Assembly (NCBI GenBank): GCA_036924285.1
Contig: JAYKYS010000002.1
Coordinates: 36,130,501 to 36,194,500 of the forward strand
DNA: 64,000 nucleotides
Direction: 5' to 3'
DNA from: Asterella californica
Lineage: Eukaryota; Streptophyta; Marchantiopsida; Marchantiales; Aytoniaceae
The position numbers and the translations under genes are program-made. The notes beneath the pieces were generated by a model. The model saw only the letters and a program-made list of their open reading frames with translations, ran no database searches and had not been told where the DNA came from. Shown here one piece after another: positions 10,893 to 23,234 of the stretch; the stretch's first letter is position 1, and every line of letters starts with the position of its first letter.

Positions 10893-13299
10893 TGAAAACA
10901 ACGAAAGCCCCATTGCAACTTTACCATGAGCTGTCGTAGGTTAGGTCACATTGTTCGTGTCGAAGGAAAACTCAGTGCTCCCGCTTTCCAGGACCACTTC
11001 TGATGGCAGAACATGGTCCGGGTGCAAAGGTCATGTTATATTCTCTTACGTTCTTCAAACCATCTAACGTAGAAAGTGCAGATGAATACTGTTTCTACCG
11101 CCTGTGGTATCAAACGCTTGTAATGTGCAAAGTATCCGAAATGGATTCGATGTAAATGTCATCATAACTACCGGAGTTAAGACTCCAAAAGACTCGTTCG
11201 AGTGTGCAATGTTCACCGTACAAGGAACTGAGACGGCCGAAGCTTCAATCGTTAAGCTGTTAAAAGTAAGCGCACGGTACGAGGCACCTTCTGCATCGAA
11301 CACTGCTGTTGTGTTGTGTTCCGGACCTTCACCTGGAAGGTATTCGGACCTTGGTTGCCTTTGGTGACATCGACGAATGGAGTCATAATTCCTGCAAGAA
11401 ATCAGCGTCACGGGAATCAAGATTAATCGACGGTAAAGGAGGTCTGAGTTAGAACGAGCAATCTCATGCTTTAAATGGGGTCCCGATTTCGACGGTATGT
11501 CCCGATTTCCACGGGCATCGTAGTTGCCTCGAGAAATGAGTTGAAGATTAAGGTGCGTTGAGAGATGAGGAGTCACGAGCAAGCGTGAATCAACGGTCGA
11601 ACGGAGGTTTTCGCTTTGCATTTGGATCCTGTGAGACCGATTGGCAGGGCCGCTGTGGTTAGTCATATTCTGCCCGGTTAGACTTCTGAAGATGCGGTAA
11701 TTCACAGGGTGGTCCGTTTATGTTTTCCCACAGATAAATTCTAGTTTATTGAGACTAAAAGGAAAAAAGTATTGGAGGTTATTTAGGGTTCGTTTCAGTT
11801 GTTAAGTTACAGTACGGTGAAAAGAAGGTTGAGTAGAATTTGTATCTAGTGCCGGATTATATTAGTTTAAACCGCAAAGCGCATTAGAAGATCAAAGTAA
11901 TACCTTGTCACGCTCTGAAGAGCTCGCATAGTATCTGTAACAATACTTACAGATATCTTAAAACAGTCTTACAGAAACAAAACATGGAGCTACACTTGGT
12001 TATGCTTTAGCCATTTATCCAGATCTAAATTATTATTTTTCCTTCCCATGGAAAACAGTGACTTTTCTTCTCTCTTCTTAATCTGTCTCGTATACGACAA
12101 GAAAGTCAGTCCTTCTCTCTTCTTAATCTGCTCTTAATACGACAACCTGATCGTGAGGTCTTTTTCTTCGTCATCGTACCTGAGAGTCACCTCGAATGAA
12201 CTTGATATCCTTTTCGAGATATATTTTGGCTCCTTTGAAGTGGCACAATTCAGTCTTGCACGCCCAACAACATAGCGGTCGCTGATCACTCTTAGGTACA
12301 TTCTTCACTCGGGTATACTAGAGGCGTGAGGGACAGAAGGAACAAGCTACTCTGTTCCAATGGATCTTCAAGGCATAGGTCTTGCGTCTAATGGAGCTTC
12401 AAGGTCACAAGTCGAGCGATGAAGCCACTCAGGGATCCTCGAAGGTTCCATGTCGTCTCTGCAGTAATCAACAGCAGCTAAGGACAATAGCGATGTTCAA
12501 AATCGAGTTCAAAATCCATCTCTTCGAATTTTCTAAATCTCCTATTACAATAGTTGTTTAGAGTCTACTTCTAGAACCATTGTATAATCTTTCACCAACT
12601 CTCTTGCAATCAAATGAAAAAAAAGAAAGAACTAGATATAGATCTTATTGTTGCTATCCCATCTGGTCTATAAAAGTGAAAACCATCAATTCTTTTGTTT
12701 GTGACTCTTTTACCATCGATACGTGATAGTCGAAGATCCAACGAAAACCCAAAGTCATAAGGGAGATGTAAAAATTTAATTGCTTGCTCATGGAGAAACT
12801 ACAAGTTGACAACATTATTCTTTGGACTTCTGATCCTAAATTAAACTTCCAATTCTTCTTAGCTACCCGAGATTGCTCAAAACTCCTGACATTATACACA
12901 GTTGACATCTCAGTGACAATAATCTTGGTCAAATGACACATCGAGGGAAAAAAATTAAAATATTCATCACGGACTGAAAAGCAGATGAAAGCAAAACGAA
13001 GTTACGTAATCTCTTGAACTTTTATTTAAAATAATTTGTTGCAGACTTAATTTATTAAGTCTGCAAATTTAATGTTTATTATAAATTTTCATATTAGTAG
13101 TTTACAGTTGAATCTGAATTTTGTCCAAAATACGAACAAGTCACCATTAATATTGAAAAGGAGAATACTGTGTTGCTGCATCTGAAAACATTATAAGAGT
13201 GTTCTTCACTCAACAACAAAATGTTGTTCTGCAATTGCAAACATACAAAACAATAATACGAGCTAAACATCTCATAAAAGAGTAGTATTTTGGAGATGT
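10893..13299. other. 3' flank and intergenic DNA, no supported gene
   Basis: The - strand frame at 11705-11064 (213 codons) has no ATG at its 5' end, is rich in R, S and N, and has no recognisable motif. Downstream the DNA becomes AT-rich. A short pyrimidine-rich sequence (TTCTCTCTTCTTAATCTG) occurs twice between about 12065 and 12135. A perfect hairpin lies at 13039-13066. Confidence 0.5.
13039..13066. repeat. Perfect 12-bp inverted repeat with 4-nt loop
   Basis: The arms are TTGCAGACTTAA and TTAAGTCTGCAA, separated by TTTA, in an AT-rich stretch. It could be a MITE core or simply a cruciform-prone palindrome. No neighbouring gene suggests a terminator role. Confidence 0.7.
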
Positions 13300-14398
13300 G
13301 TTTTTGCGCACCTACCGCATTCTTGTGTCAGCGGAAGTTCTTGCTCAGTAGGTCACGAAACTCACAATGCTAACCTGCAAACCACAATCACACGTTAGCG
13401 TTCATGCACCACGTATCTTTATCTCGTTTGATCCGGACTGGAACCGGACCGTTTCCTTAACTCTCAAGCTCAACATTCTCTAAGTCCTGACCTAGACCCA
13501 GCTAGGTCGATCTCGAAACATGAGCAAGTCATAACATGACTTGGGACGGACTTCTCATAAGGATCTTAAACGGTATCTCTAACACACCTAGCGGCGCAAC
13601 CGTCCGTGATGTCTGTCTGGGTCCAGGCTCCCGAACGTCTCGTTCCCTAGTCTTGTCCTAGCTCTTAGGGGGTTCTTAAGTCTAGACGTCCAAGTCTAGA
13701 CCAAAATGCATCTTGGAGCTGACCCAGTCATCACTCTAGGGTCGGGTGACTCATCTTGACTCACCTAGACATCGAGCCCTTCTCATATATACTTCTGAGG
13801 ATCCGCGATCCCGTCCTCCTCTTTGGTCTCTGAAAATTATACCACAACCCGATCACGTGATCGATCATAATTCTAAGCTCTGAGGTCAATTCTAGGAGTT
13901 CAGCATATCACTGGAAAGCTCTCACCGAGATTTTTCCAATGATACCTTACTCACCTCGAGATCGTGCTTGGAGTTCCGTCCACAACCAAACGTCTCTAGA
14001 GCTCCAACACTTAAGATCTTTCCAAGGAATCATGGTCCAGCGCCAGACTTGGACCTTGTGGTTCGAACCAACATCCGACCAGAGTCCGTCTCCGCTGGAT
14101 CCATGTTTCGATCTCACATCTTGGACCTACGTATCACACTTATGTTTCGGTCATGCGTTTCGATCCGTTATCAGACTTGTCTCCTTAAGTCAGAGTTCGT
14201 CTAGAGTCTTCGTGGGATAGACCCCTACATCCTAACCCAACGTTCCAACCTTGGTTCAGAGAACCACTTAGGGTTCATCTGTTTCATCTGTTTTTTTTTC
14301 ATCTGTGACTTCTTGGTCAAACAATTAAGTTCTACTCGTAGCGTTTACAATCTAAATGTTCTGATGTTCGCGTCTGCTTGGGATTGAGGGTTGCGACA
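13300..14398 (-). mobile_element. Chromovirus (Ty3/gypsy) LTR, - orientation
   Basis: On the - strand this begins TGTCGCAACCCTCAATCCC at 14398 and lies just downstream of a chromodomain integrase remnant (15425-15103), so it is best read as the 3' LTR of that element. Segment 14235-14398 recurs in direct orientation at 23403-23569. Segment about 13930-14233 recurs inverted at 22925-23234. The low-coordinate boundary near 13300 is approximate. Confidence 0.6.
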
Positions 14399-15102
14399 TT
14401 CATCCTCACTTTGGAGGTTGATGCCCTCATCAACAATGATCCTTAAGTTAATGCTAAGTTGAAAATGGGTAGCCAACCCTTTGGTGCCATAATTGCATTT
14501 TGGTAACTAACCCGCAATTCTCTTTCTTGGCTTGAGTCTTAAGTCATCGCTAAAACACTTAGAAAATTCCAGTTAGTCTCGAGAAAGCTTAACCTTTTTG
14601 GCAATCGCTAAACAAAACTAGTTGACAATTTCTATAACATTCTACTTAAGACTCTAACTTGCTATCTTATAAGTATTCACACCTACTTATTGGATCTTCC
14701 GAAGCTCACTTTCTGATCGCAACCTGATTTGACTTAGACGCGCGACTAAGTTTATCTTGCAGTTGACAAACTGCAACGCAAGATCACTCCAAGTCCTAAG
14801 ACAAATGTAAACCATTCACATTTGCTTTGCCTACGCTACGGCAAACTTAAGTCTTGATTTAGATGCTTATCCAAACCAGCTCTCTTCCTTTGAGTGCGCT
14901 TCGTTCCTCCTCTTGACAACATCCTAGGCATCTTATCAGAATTAGTCATAGCCATGCACTACCAATACACTTAGATAATTTTCAAGAAATTAATCTTTTA
15001 TTTCCACAAAATACAAGTCAAAGCTACAAAATCCATTTGTCCAAATCACTTCAAGTTGTTACTCGTATGGTTTGTCGTTTCTTTCCCTCCTCACTGGAAA
15101 GA
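14399..15102 (-). other. Chromovirus 3' untranslated remnant
   Basis: Non-coding sequence between the chromodomain stop (about 15103) and the LTR start (14398). A purine-rich stretch (AAAGTGAGGATGAA on the - strand) directly abuts the LTR, as a polypurine tract should. No open frame is recognisable. Confidence 0.5.
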
Positions 15103-15425
15103 TCTCGCTAACGCCCTTGTTGTCCTTGTCGCCGTTGGAAGAGGTCCAATACTTCAGTTGCATGTTCTAAATCTTCCTCTGGCACCCAAGTTGCTTCTTT
15201 CAAATGGTATCCGTGTCATTTGACCAAGTACTCCGTTCGGTTAGATTTACGCCGTGTACATCATCCTTAAAGTATTTCTTTAATAAAGAAACATGGAAGG
15301 TCGGATGCAACTGCCACTCAAGAGAAAGATCTAAAGTATAGACATCTTCGTGCGGATTCTTGACAATGACAAAAGGTCCTGCAAACTTTGATAAGAACTT
15401 CACCAAAATTCTCTCCGAAAGGATG
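15103..15425 (-). pseudogene. Chromovirus integrase C-terminus and chromodomain remnant
   Basis: The - strand first reads KFLSKFAGPFVIVKNPHEDV followed by LHPTFHVSLLKKY, the conserved integrase C-terminal block of Ty3/gypsy chromoviruses. After a frame slip it reads LVK, then EATWVPEEDLEHA, which is the core of a chromodomain (compare the family pattern YLVKWKGY..EEATWEPEE). Chromodomains direct such elements to particular chromatin. The tryptophan of the LVKW cage is replaced by a stop. Upstream parts of the element are cut off by the copia LTR that starts at 15438. Confidence 0.8.
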
Positions 15426-15437
15426 AAGGTTTAACCA

Positions 15438-15664
15438 TGTTGATATAGTCCCAAGCTCTAGTAGATCACCCGCTAATATAAGCCAGAGTGGTTAGGATAG
15501 TTACACTTAGTTAGAGGACTAACCCACCATTAGGAGTTATCTTGTACTCACCTCCACTATATATACATAGAGAGGCAAAGCCTCTCTCATCTCATTCCTA
15601 TTTTACTTCATTATCTACTCGCTCTCTCTTCTTGGAGTGTCCTCAAAGTATCGACCTTTCTACA
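15438..15664 (+). repeat. Ty1/copia 5' LTR (about 227 bp)
   Basis: It begins TGTTGATATAG and ends CTTTCTACA, so it has TG...CA ends. A TATATATA stretch (about 15560) serves as a plausible promoter, and a primer-binding site follows at once. The matching 3' LTR is not in the window. Confidence 0.8.
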
Positions 15665-15677
15665 TGATATCAGAGCG
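15665..15677 (+). promoter_or_regulatory. Copia primer-binding site
   Basis: TGATATCAGAGCG directly follows the LTR. It matches the plant initiator-methionine-tRNA primer site TGGTATCAGAGC with one mismatch. Confidence 0.75.
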
Positions 15678-16311
15678 AAAGAGAGCGTGTGTCCTTTGCT
15701 GATGAGCAAGATGGAGTTTGTGCATGGAGAAGTATAGGAGAGAGCAGCTGGAGTTGTATCTAATGTCCAGCACTATCCTACTGATGCGTTCGAGTGAGAC
15801 GAAACTGTTTCTTTCGTCACCATAAACTTTGAACGCGATTTCAGAGACTTAGACGATTTTTTCTCGCTGATATCTGTCGATCAACCTTATAAAGGATGTC
15901 TCGTTCAAAAAGTATGAATTGTGTACTCGGTCAAGTTTCAGCCGATTTGAAGGTTTCCAGTTGCAGATTTTCAATTGGATCTTTTTAGAACAAAACGAAA
16001 CTTTTAGGACTCGAGTCCAAAAGAAATACTGGTCCGATTAGGGTGGCACTTTGAAAATTTGTGAAATTTCAAGGTATCGCGAGCTCATTTCTGACCTCAT
16101 TTGGTCCAGTTTTGACCTTTCTTGGTGTATTCTCTGTACGTTTTCAGTTCGCGGACAGGTTCTTTCTTCATTCTCGCTGTAGGAGGCGTTCCCGGAGTTG
16201 CCTTGTTGTGACTTGTGACAACTCTTGATAGCGAGGTGTGAGCGGATGAGTTTCATGGAGGTTTTGGGAGGTTTTTCGTAAATAGAACAGTGCAATTTCA
16301 AGGTTGCAACT

Positions 16312-16920
16312 ATGGTAGAGTCCGTGTCTTTGATCACTAGAGAGAAGCTCGACAAGAACAACTACCAAGTATGAAAGTTCTGAATGATGACTTTCCTGCA
16401 TAGACAAGATCTATGAGATCTTATCAATGAGGAGAAGAAATCACTTGATATATCCGTTTTTAATCCGAAATTCAAGGAGTGGAAGATGATTCACTACATT
16501 ACACTGACAATTTCAGCATCGATGATCGGTCACATTCAGAATTGCGATACACCCAAGAAAGCTTGGGATGCACTCGCACGTATATTTCAGTCAGGAACAC
16601 AGACGCGAAAGCTACAATTACTGCAACAATTCAACACTGTGAAGAAGGGGTCGATGTGCATCGTGATCACTGGTTCGTGCGTTCACGTGTACGACTCCTT
16701 GAATCATGTCAAGCAGCTCGCAGATCTGTTATCTTTTGTCAGAGTCGAGATTGATCTCATTGTCTTGATCGGAGTCACATTGCAAGGACTGCCTGCAGAG
16801 TACAAACAGTTCATAACATCAATTTCGACCAGAAAATCCCTTCCACGGTTTGATGAACTTGTTCCTGTGATGTTAAGAGAGGAGGTGCATCTATTGGAGA
16901 GTTCTACTTCAACGTGTAGA
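16312..16920 (+). pseudogene. Ty1/copia gag, N-terminal part
   Basis: The ATG at 16312 opens MVESVSLITREKLDKNNYQV, a standard copia gag start. Frameshifts follow within the next 170 bases. From about 16486 the frame reads CDTPKKAWDALARIFQ, then LQLLQQFNTVKKGSM and LQGLPAEYKQFI, the UBN2/copia gag signature (W-D-L, then L-x-x-LPxEY). The gag protein packages element RNA. The frame is broken at 16920 by a solo LTR and resumes at 18244. Confidence 0.85.
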
Positions 16921-18243
16921 TGTAGAGTTGAGAGTTTTCCTCGAGAAGGGCGGAACCTTCTGGCTGTAATATGAGCTTGAAGGCTGTGTTCAGTCTACTT
17001 AGGGAAGCACTAGACTCCTGACTGTGGCTGGTTTGCTCAAAGGATAAGCTTCAGGTTACAAGGTGATACTGAAAAACGCTCATACAAGTCTCTTGGCTCT
17101 TCTGATATGTTCAGGAAGCAAAGTTCAAGCTTAACTAGCAACGATAAGATCTGACGGTGAACTTTGGCACTCAGGATTGAGAAATATGTGCAGGTTTAGA
17201 CTTCAGAACTTCTCCTACATGTCAATGAGGTCCTACTGGATACACATACGAAGTTTCAGCTTGAGATCAATTCAGAGCACCAAGATATGAGTAGAAACTT
17301 TCTGAACAGAGAAATTATGACAATTTCTGATACCCATCCAGCTATTTCGACCTATAACAGGAGATTGGCTCGATCAATTTCGAATTTTCTTACAAGATTT
17401 GCAGTACACAGCTTGCTGAACACTCCTATGAAGTTGGACCTCCTGATTGTACACAGAACTCCAGATTTCATTCTCTGAAGTTGCTGCTCTAGATTGCGAG
17501 CTTTACAGACCCTCTTTGCTTCAGCGGCTGCCCTGAATTACTCAGTAACTCAAATCACTTGAAACTTTTTTGACAGTCGTAGTCCGGCTGACAATGAACA
17601 CAACCACGAAGGTTTGAAGCGATTTCCTCAATTCTGCTGCAATTGACACTCAAAACCCCAAATTCAACAGAAGTGCTGCAATTCTGACACAAATCGAACT
17701 TCAATCAGCCATAAATCCTTCTTTATTGCTCCAAATCGATCAAACGTTTCGCTGACAGTGCTTGGAACGACGAGCTCTATCTCCCTGTGCTCTCAGATTT
17801 CGCAGAGTGTCCTCACCAATTGTCCGAAATCCTCTTTAGAGCTCTGTTTCTAAACTTAGAGTTTTACAAAAGACAAAAATGGACCAATGGGAGTTCATAG
17901 CTCCACTTGACTGTCCTTTTGTGCCTTAAACTACCTGGTAACTTATCTACACTCATAGGCTATCACGTCAAGCCCCCTAGAGTGCCAATGTAAGACTTAA
18001 ACTACCTAAAACGACACGCAACCCCAAAAAATAACTTAAATCAGCTAGAAAGCGTGCATGGACGACACTCAAATACAACCCATGAGCTTAAACCCTATCA
18101 ACATGGTAATCAACCTACTAAGACTCAAAATATATAACATCTTCCAAAAATGGACTTCTCTGAGGACTTAACTTCACTCAGAGAGACTAACGCCTGACAG
18201 AGAAGTGAATCATTTACTATGTGAAATGATTCACATCACGACA
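16921..18243 (-). mobile_element. Solo LTR of a Ty3/gypsy element inside copia gag
   Basis: On the + strand this runs TGTAGAGTTGAGAG ... CACATCACGACA (1,323 bp). It matches the LTR at 41029-42373 along its length and the window-end copy at 63552-64000. Its 3' two thirds also match, inverted, the LTRs at 25624 and 38559. The sequence CAACGTGT occurs on both sides (16910-16917 and 18242-18249). Removing the insertion restores the copia gag frame as SSTSTCQQESVYF. The element's body has been lost by LTR-LTR recombination. Orientation follows the - strand copy at 41029. Confidence 0.85.
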
Positions 18244-18789
18244 ACGTGTCAGCAAGAATCTGTCTATTTTGCAGGTTCTGAAGGACTTCGAGGTAGGGGT
18301 CGTGGAAAAGATGTTGGACGTGGACGAGGTCGCGGTCGCGGACAGCAACAGCAATCACAATCACAGCAACATCAGAATCAGCAAAACCAGCGACAGTCTG
18401 GTTCTTCCAACAACTAGAGACGTGCGCTTGGTTCCTGCAACTACTGTGAGAAGCAAGACCACAATGCGAATCAGTGTTACAAGCGACAGGACAATCAAAG
18501 ATAACGATACGACAACAACCCCCAGCAAGATAACAGCAACCAGCAAGGCTATGCAATCACTGAGCAAGTCTATTCTGAGCAGTTGCTGATTACAACACAT
18601 CAGAGTTACACGTCTTTCGAGCCACAGACTGACTGGGTGATCGACTCTTACACCATTAGTCACATGACATCTCACCGAGAGTGGTTCAGTTTACTCGAGC
18701 TTGTGAAGACTCCTCAGTTTATGATGACAAGAGATGACACCAAGTACAAGATCCAGCACAAAGATAACATTCCATTTAAAGAAGCTTAA
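18244..18789 (+). pseudogene. Ty1/copia gag C-terminus and protease start
   Basis: Continuation of the gag interrupted at 16920. A GRGRGRGRGQQQQSQSQQ-type basic/glutamine tract (about 18290-18400) is followed by a CX2CX4HX4C zinc knuckle, CNYCEKQDHNANQC (18435-18480), after a frame change. Next comes DWVIDSYTISHMTSHREWFS (about 18628-18690), which corresponds to the copia aspartic protease start but has Y in place of the G expected in the active-site DSG. The element stops at about 18790 against the GAAGAC-rich element. Confidence 0.8.
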
Positions 18790-18893
18790 AAGAAGCTTCT
18801 TCTGGGTAGCTGAGTCCACCTGCGCTTCTTCGCTCTTCGGTGACACTAGTTTGACGTTGAGAGCTGGGGTGACCTCACACTAATCAGAGGAAG

Positions 18894-20978
18894 TCACCTC
18901 CTCCACTCGAAACACCTGGGAAGACAACTCGACTTCCTATTTCCAAAAGACACCTTGTCTTCCGGGGCTTCTTCCGAGATCTTCTCGGCTTCCAGCGCTG
19001 TCAGTACCAAGTGGACAGCGAGGTCGAGCTCCTCCTTCTCCAAATCTTCCCCGATCGCTGGATCTGGAGCATGAGAAGATGTAGATGTTGGCTGTGGAAT
19101 TGAGAGAAGACCGTAAAGCGTCTTCAAGCCCTCAATCTGTCGATCCAGGTAGCGGAACATGCTTTCCTTGCACTCCACTAACATCGTCCTGGAATCGTCA
19201 TCCCACTCCCTAGCTATGGTGAGAAGCTTCCTACCTGCGATGAAGTTGAACTTCTTGCGAAGTGCTTTCACCATCTGCGTCATAACTTCATTCGCTCGGG
19301 CTTCTGCTTCTTCTCGCTGCTTCTTCTCTGCTGCGGTCTGTGCTTCTGCGACTTCCCGCAGTGCCTTCCATGTCATCTTTTCTTCTGCGAGAGAGGTGAT
19401 CTTACCTCTGACCCGTAGAACCTCTTGGTCACGCTGTAGACGTGCCTGTAACTCCTGGTTGCTCTTCCTTAACTTTGCTGACTCCTTGGCAGAAGCGACT
19501 GCTTCCGTCTTGTACTTGACTGCAAGCTTCTCTACGGTGCGGAGGTTGGCTTCCAGCGTGTCCACCATCTTATGGACCTCTTCCTACTGTATCAGTGTGC
19601 GCAGATCGAATCCAGGTCGCAGTGGCTTCTCCTGAGCCATCGCACGCTTCTCCACCAACTCCATGGTTGGCTGGATCTCCGAATGAAAGAAGACACTGAA
19701 TTCCTCGAACCTTCTTCTCGCGGAAGACAGGTTCATCCTCACGAATCGATCGGAGACGTCTTCCTTATCTTCCAGAGGCAAAGATGCCTCTTCCACCACT
19801 GTGGTCTTCTACTTCTACGCGCGAGAAGATACTACTCTTCTCATCTTCCTGGGTGGAAGATCTCTTCCCACTGCAAGAGCGGTTCTCTTCGTTGCGCTTC
19901 CTCGAGTTGCAGTCAGAATGTCAACCCATATTTCGGCTTCTGGAGTCTTCGGAAGACTCCCTGTAGGTACAGAAGTTGTCTTCTATGCAATCTTGGTGCT
20001 CAACGTCTCCTCCTGGAAATCCGACTCTGATCCAGAATGAATGATCAGAAAAGAGATGCTCTTCCTAGGCACACTCCTAGGCCCCATCTTCCTCGGCGGT
20101 GATGCGTCTTCTGTACCGCTGGAGTCGTCTTCTTGCACCAGAAGCGTCTTCTGATGAATATCTTGTCTCGTCTGAGACACTAAAGTGGGAGAGGGAGTCA
20201 CGGCTGCTGCTCGATCTTCCTCTCTAGAGGTCTCTTCCTTCACCTCGCAGTGTCTTGTTGGTCCATACCTCGCCAATTGGTCTTCTGTCAGATCCCCCTT
20301 GGACATGTAAAGATAGCAGAAGAACGGGATGAGGTGCCCTCCTGCTGGAGTGCCCAAGTACACCAACTCTATCTGGATGTAAGCGTGGAAGAAGGCGATC
20401 CAATTGACAGACAGTCCCTCCTAGACGGCTTCTAGGAACTCCACGTCTTGATCTCCAAGGTATCTCGTCTTCTGTGTCTTCTCCTTGGGGAAGAAGTGAA
20501 GAAACAACTTCGTCAGAAGACGCTTTTGCGGCTCCCGGTAAGCTTCTACCTTCCATCCATTCCTCCCATGTCTATCTTCTAGGAAGAGGCAAGTCGTGCT
20601 TCCAGACACATGTCACTTCCCTGAGATCATTGGTAAGATCTTCTTCTTGAGCTTGTACCCTCAGCTCTTTGATTCTGATCTGTGGAAAGTCCTACGTCAT
20701 CACTCCAATGTCCAGGAAGACGGTCTTCCCACCCTTATCTTCACATGTACAAAGTTACGCGGAGACAGTGCTGTCCAAACCTCCTCCAAAAGACCCTGGT
20801 CCGCAAGGTTCCAGTCCCACAGGAAGAATTCGAGACCCAACTCCTTGATGAAGGGTTTGGCCTCTGTCAATTCTGTGACTGGTAACACCAACCCTCGAGG
20901 ATGCATCGACATGCTTCGAGTCTCTGTTACACTAAGCCACACGTACTTGCTGTGAGCCGAAGGCTCAGTCCTTCCCAA
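18894..20978 (-). pseudogene. Gag-like / coiled-coil protein of the GAAGAC-rich element, copy 1 (broken)
   Basis: Open segments in order along the - strand: 20978-20700 (FIKELGLEFFLWDWNLADQ), 20609-20421 (GWKVEAYREPQKRLLTKLFL, then KTRYLGDQDVEFLEA), 20366-19983 (YLGTPAGGHLIPFFCYLY, then an acidic serine-rich linker and KMGPRSVPRK), 19799-19584 (LSSARRRFEEFSVFFHSEIQ) and 19568-18894. The last is a long heptad-like coiled coil (LEANLRTVEKLAVKYKTEAV through KLRKSNQELQARLQ) followed by FRYLDRQIEGLKTLYGL and an acidic tail. Each block has a counterpart in copy 2. Frameshifts and stops separate the blocks, so this copy is not functional. I cannot assign a family; order and composition suggest a structural, gag-like protein. 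Confidence 0.6.
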
Positions 20979-22863
20979 GTCCTCACAATCTAGCTTCCAC
21001 TCTCAGAAGATGAATCTAGTCTTCCAGAAGACAACTATTCCGTCTTGCGGGATTCTAACAATGCTTCCTAAGTACCTTTCGTCTTCTGAGCTATATCTTA
21101 ACAATCCTAACTAAGCAAGGCATCGCATGGATTTCCAAGAAGACAACCCACATTGCATTTCATCCTACTTCCTAACAAAAGATACAAGATACGTGAGAAG
21201 CAGAGTATACGAAAAGTACAGAAGAGGGTTGCGGACTCTTGCGGTGACAGTAACCTCCAGAAAGACTCACGAGATAGCTTCTGATTAACTGACGTACTTG
21301 GAAGACTTCCCGCAGCCAAGCTTCTCATCAATGATCTCATATGTCTTCGGCTTCCGACATGCAATCTAGCCTCACAACAGACACGAAACATTCACATCTT
21401 GTTCTTCCGACTCCTTATCTCTCATACAATCTCAGAAGAATCTTGCTGCATGACGAGAAGACATGACCCTCGACCATTCTCTCCAGATTCTATCAGCAAG
21501 GCTTCTCACAACTCTCTTCTAAGTTCGAGAAGAAGAAGGAATAGGCTGCTATGGGTCGGACAGAATAGATCCGTAAAAGACTCTCACGTCTTCTCGCGCA
21601 TTTCTGCCAGTCATTCCAATCTTCTAGTCTCTCTAAGAGATGTGGATTTGAGAAGGCGGGAAGATTGAGAGGCACAGACATGGTTCTCAATTTCCAGTTT
21701 CTCGAAACAACAATCAACTCACAAGCTCACTCAGGATTCGTACCAAGCTTCTCTCAACACAAATTCCAATCAAATCCAATCTTGATATGAATTGCAAACA
21801 GTCGTCTTTCGAAGACGTATAGACATTCAGAAGCGTCTTTCGAAGATGTTTAGATCTTCAAAAGCGTCTTCTGTCCATGGGTTCGAGAACAGAGGAGTGA
21901 TAGGATAGAGAAATTGATAGTCAGATGATCAAATTTAGGAATAGGAGATGAAGAAGCTCGATTCCAACTTGTGAAGAAGTGAGAAGATGACTGTCGAAAG
22001 ACCAGCGCTTCCGCGCTCAATTCTCACAGAGAGAATTTCAGGGTAGAGAAATCGATCGATGGGCTTCCTCCAAACGAGCGGGGAAGCGCGGGGGACATCA
22101 AATCAGAGACGGAAAGCGGTGGGAGAAAGGAAAGAACATGAGAAGAACCTCAAGACTGCTTCCAGCTGCTTCTAGCTGCTTCTGTTGCACCGTCCGTCTT
22201 TCGTGCGCTTCCAGTCTTCAATTCCATCTCCAATATGTCACCACGGTCTTGCTTCCGTCGTTAATCTTGAGCTGCACCCCTCTCTGGTTCCTAATCAACC
22301 CTCGATGTCTGCTTCTTGAAATCCTCATAGATTCTTCAGTTCAAATGTGCTCTTAGCTGGTAAAATCGGCCTCGCTCTCTCTCTTGTCTCAATTCGATCT
22401 TGGGTGTTCTCAATTTCACTCTCCTTGCTTCCACGACCTACTTCGATACCTCCAAGCAAATCGATCTCTAATGCACAGTCGATCTCTGATGCGAGAAGCA
22501 GCAAGTGATTCTGTGCTAATGTGCTCTCAACCTGTATCTTCCTTACGTGATTTAGGTAATGCCCTGGGTTACCCTGAATTACCTACTACAATGATTACTA
22601 CCTGGTATGTACACCTACCCCTTGTCTATGTGGCGCGTGATTGACTGATTGATACCCATGCAGTCACGGTCACTGTCTTCTCGGAAGATGTCCGTCTTCC
22701 GTCTTTTGTCTTCTGGAAGACTCGACCGAGAATACGTCTGCCTGGAAAATGTCCGTCTTCCGGCTTCGGAAGAAGTCGACTTCTTCTTACGAAAAGCCCT
22801 TAAGATCTTCTTCTCTCTAAGCAAGGTGTAGTCTTAAGTAAGAAGGCTGCTTCAATTACATAG
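20979..22863. other. Non-coding part of GAAGAC-rich element copy 1
   Basis: This corresponds to about 47185-49115 of copy 2. GTCTTC/GAAGAC occurs again and again on both strands (for example 21800-21880 and 22676-22770). There is no coding segment I can support, since the open frames do not line up with frames in copy 2. Confidence 0.6.
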
Positions 22864-22924
22864 ATACGTTATTAATTTTAGAAATTTCAAAAAATCTCCA
22901 ATCCTGTAAATTGTGGCCACCACA

Positions 22925-23234
22925 AGTTAGGACGTAAGGACCTATCCCAAGAGGACCCCATACGAACATTGACCTAAAGGAGCAAGTCCAGAAACGGATA
23001 GAAACACAAGATCGAAACATAAGTCCGAGATCGAGACATGAGTCTGCAGATGGATCATGGTTGGTGCTGGTCCAAACCACAAGGTCCAAGTCTGGTACTG
23101 GACCACGGTTCCTCGGACAAATCTTAAGTGTTGGAGCTCCGGCGACATTTTTAGTCGTGGACGGAGCTCCAAGCAAGACCTCGAGGCGAGTAAGATATCA
23201 TTGGAAAAGACTCGGCGAGAGCTTTCTAGTGGAT
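22925..23234 (+). repeat. Chromovirus LTR segment, inverted
   Basis: Its reverse complement matches about 13930-14233 of the chromovirus LTR. Shared landmarks in LTR sense are GGAGCTCCAACACTTAAGAT and CAGACTTGGACCTTGTGGTT. It directly abuts the end of GAAGAC-rich element copy 1 at 22924. Confidence 0.8.

Larger units (their letters stand above)
18790..22924 (-). mobile_element. GAAGAC-rich TG...CA element, truncated copy 1
   Basis: It is collinear with the right-hand part of the complete copy at 43528-49173, sharing both the protein-coding segments and the non-coding part. It ends at 22924 in TGTGGCCACCACA, against TGTGGGCACCACA in copy 2. The left part is missing; its other terminus appears inverted at 23235-23402. 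The whole segment is dense in GAAGAC/GTCTTC words. Coding sequence is on the - strand. See copy 2 for the boundary evidence. Confidence 0.75.

Noticed and set aside
11064..11705. 213-codon - strand frame
   Set aside because: No ATG at the 5' end, biased composition, no motif; overlaps an equally unsupported + strand frame.
12654..12941. Possible copia RNase H fragment on the - strand
   Set aside because: Only a faint resemblance to the copia LST block; no catalytic or flanking motifs.
19159..19635. 158-codon + strand frame
   Set aside because: Antisense shadow of the coiled-coil segment on the - strand.
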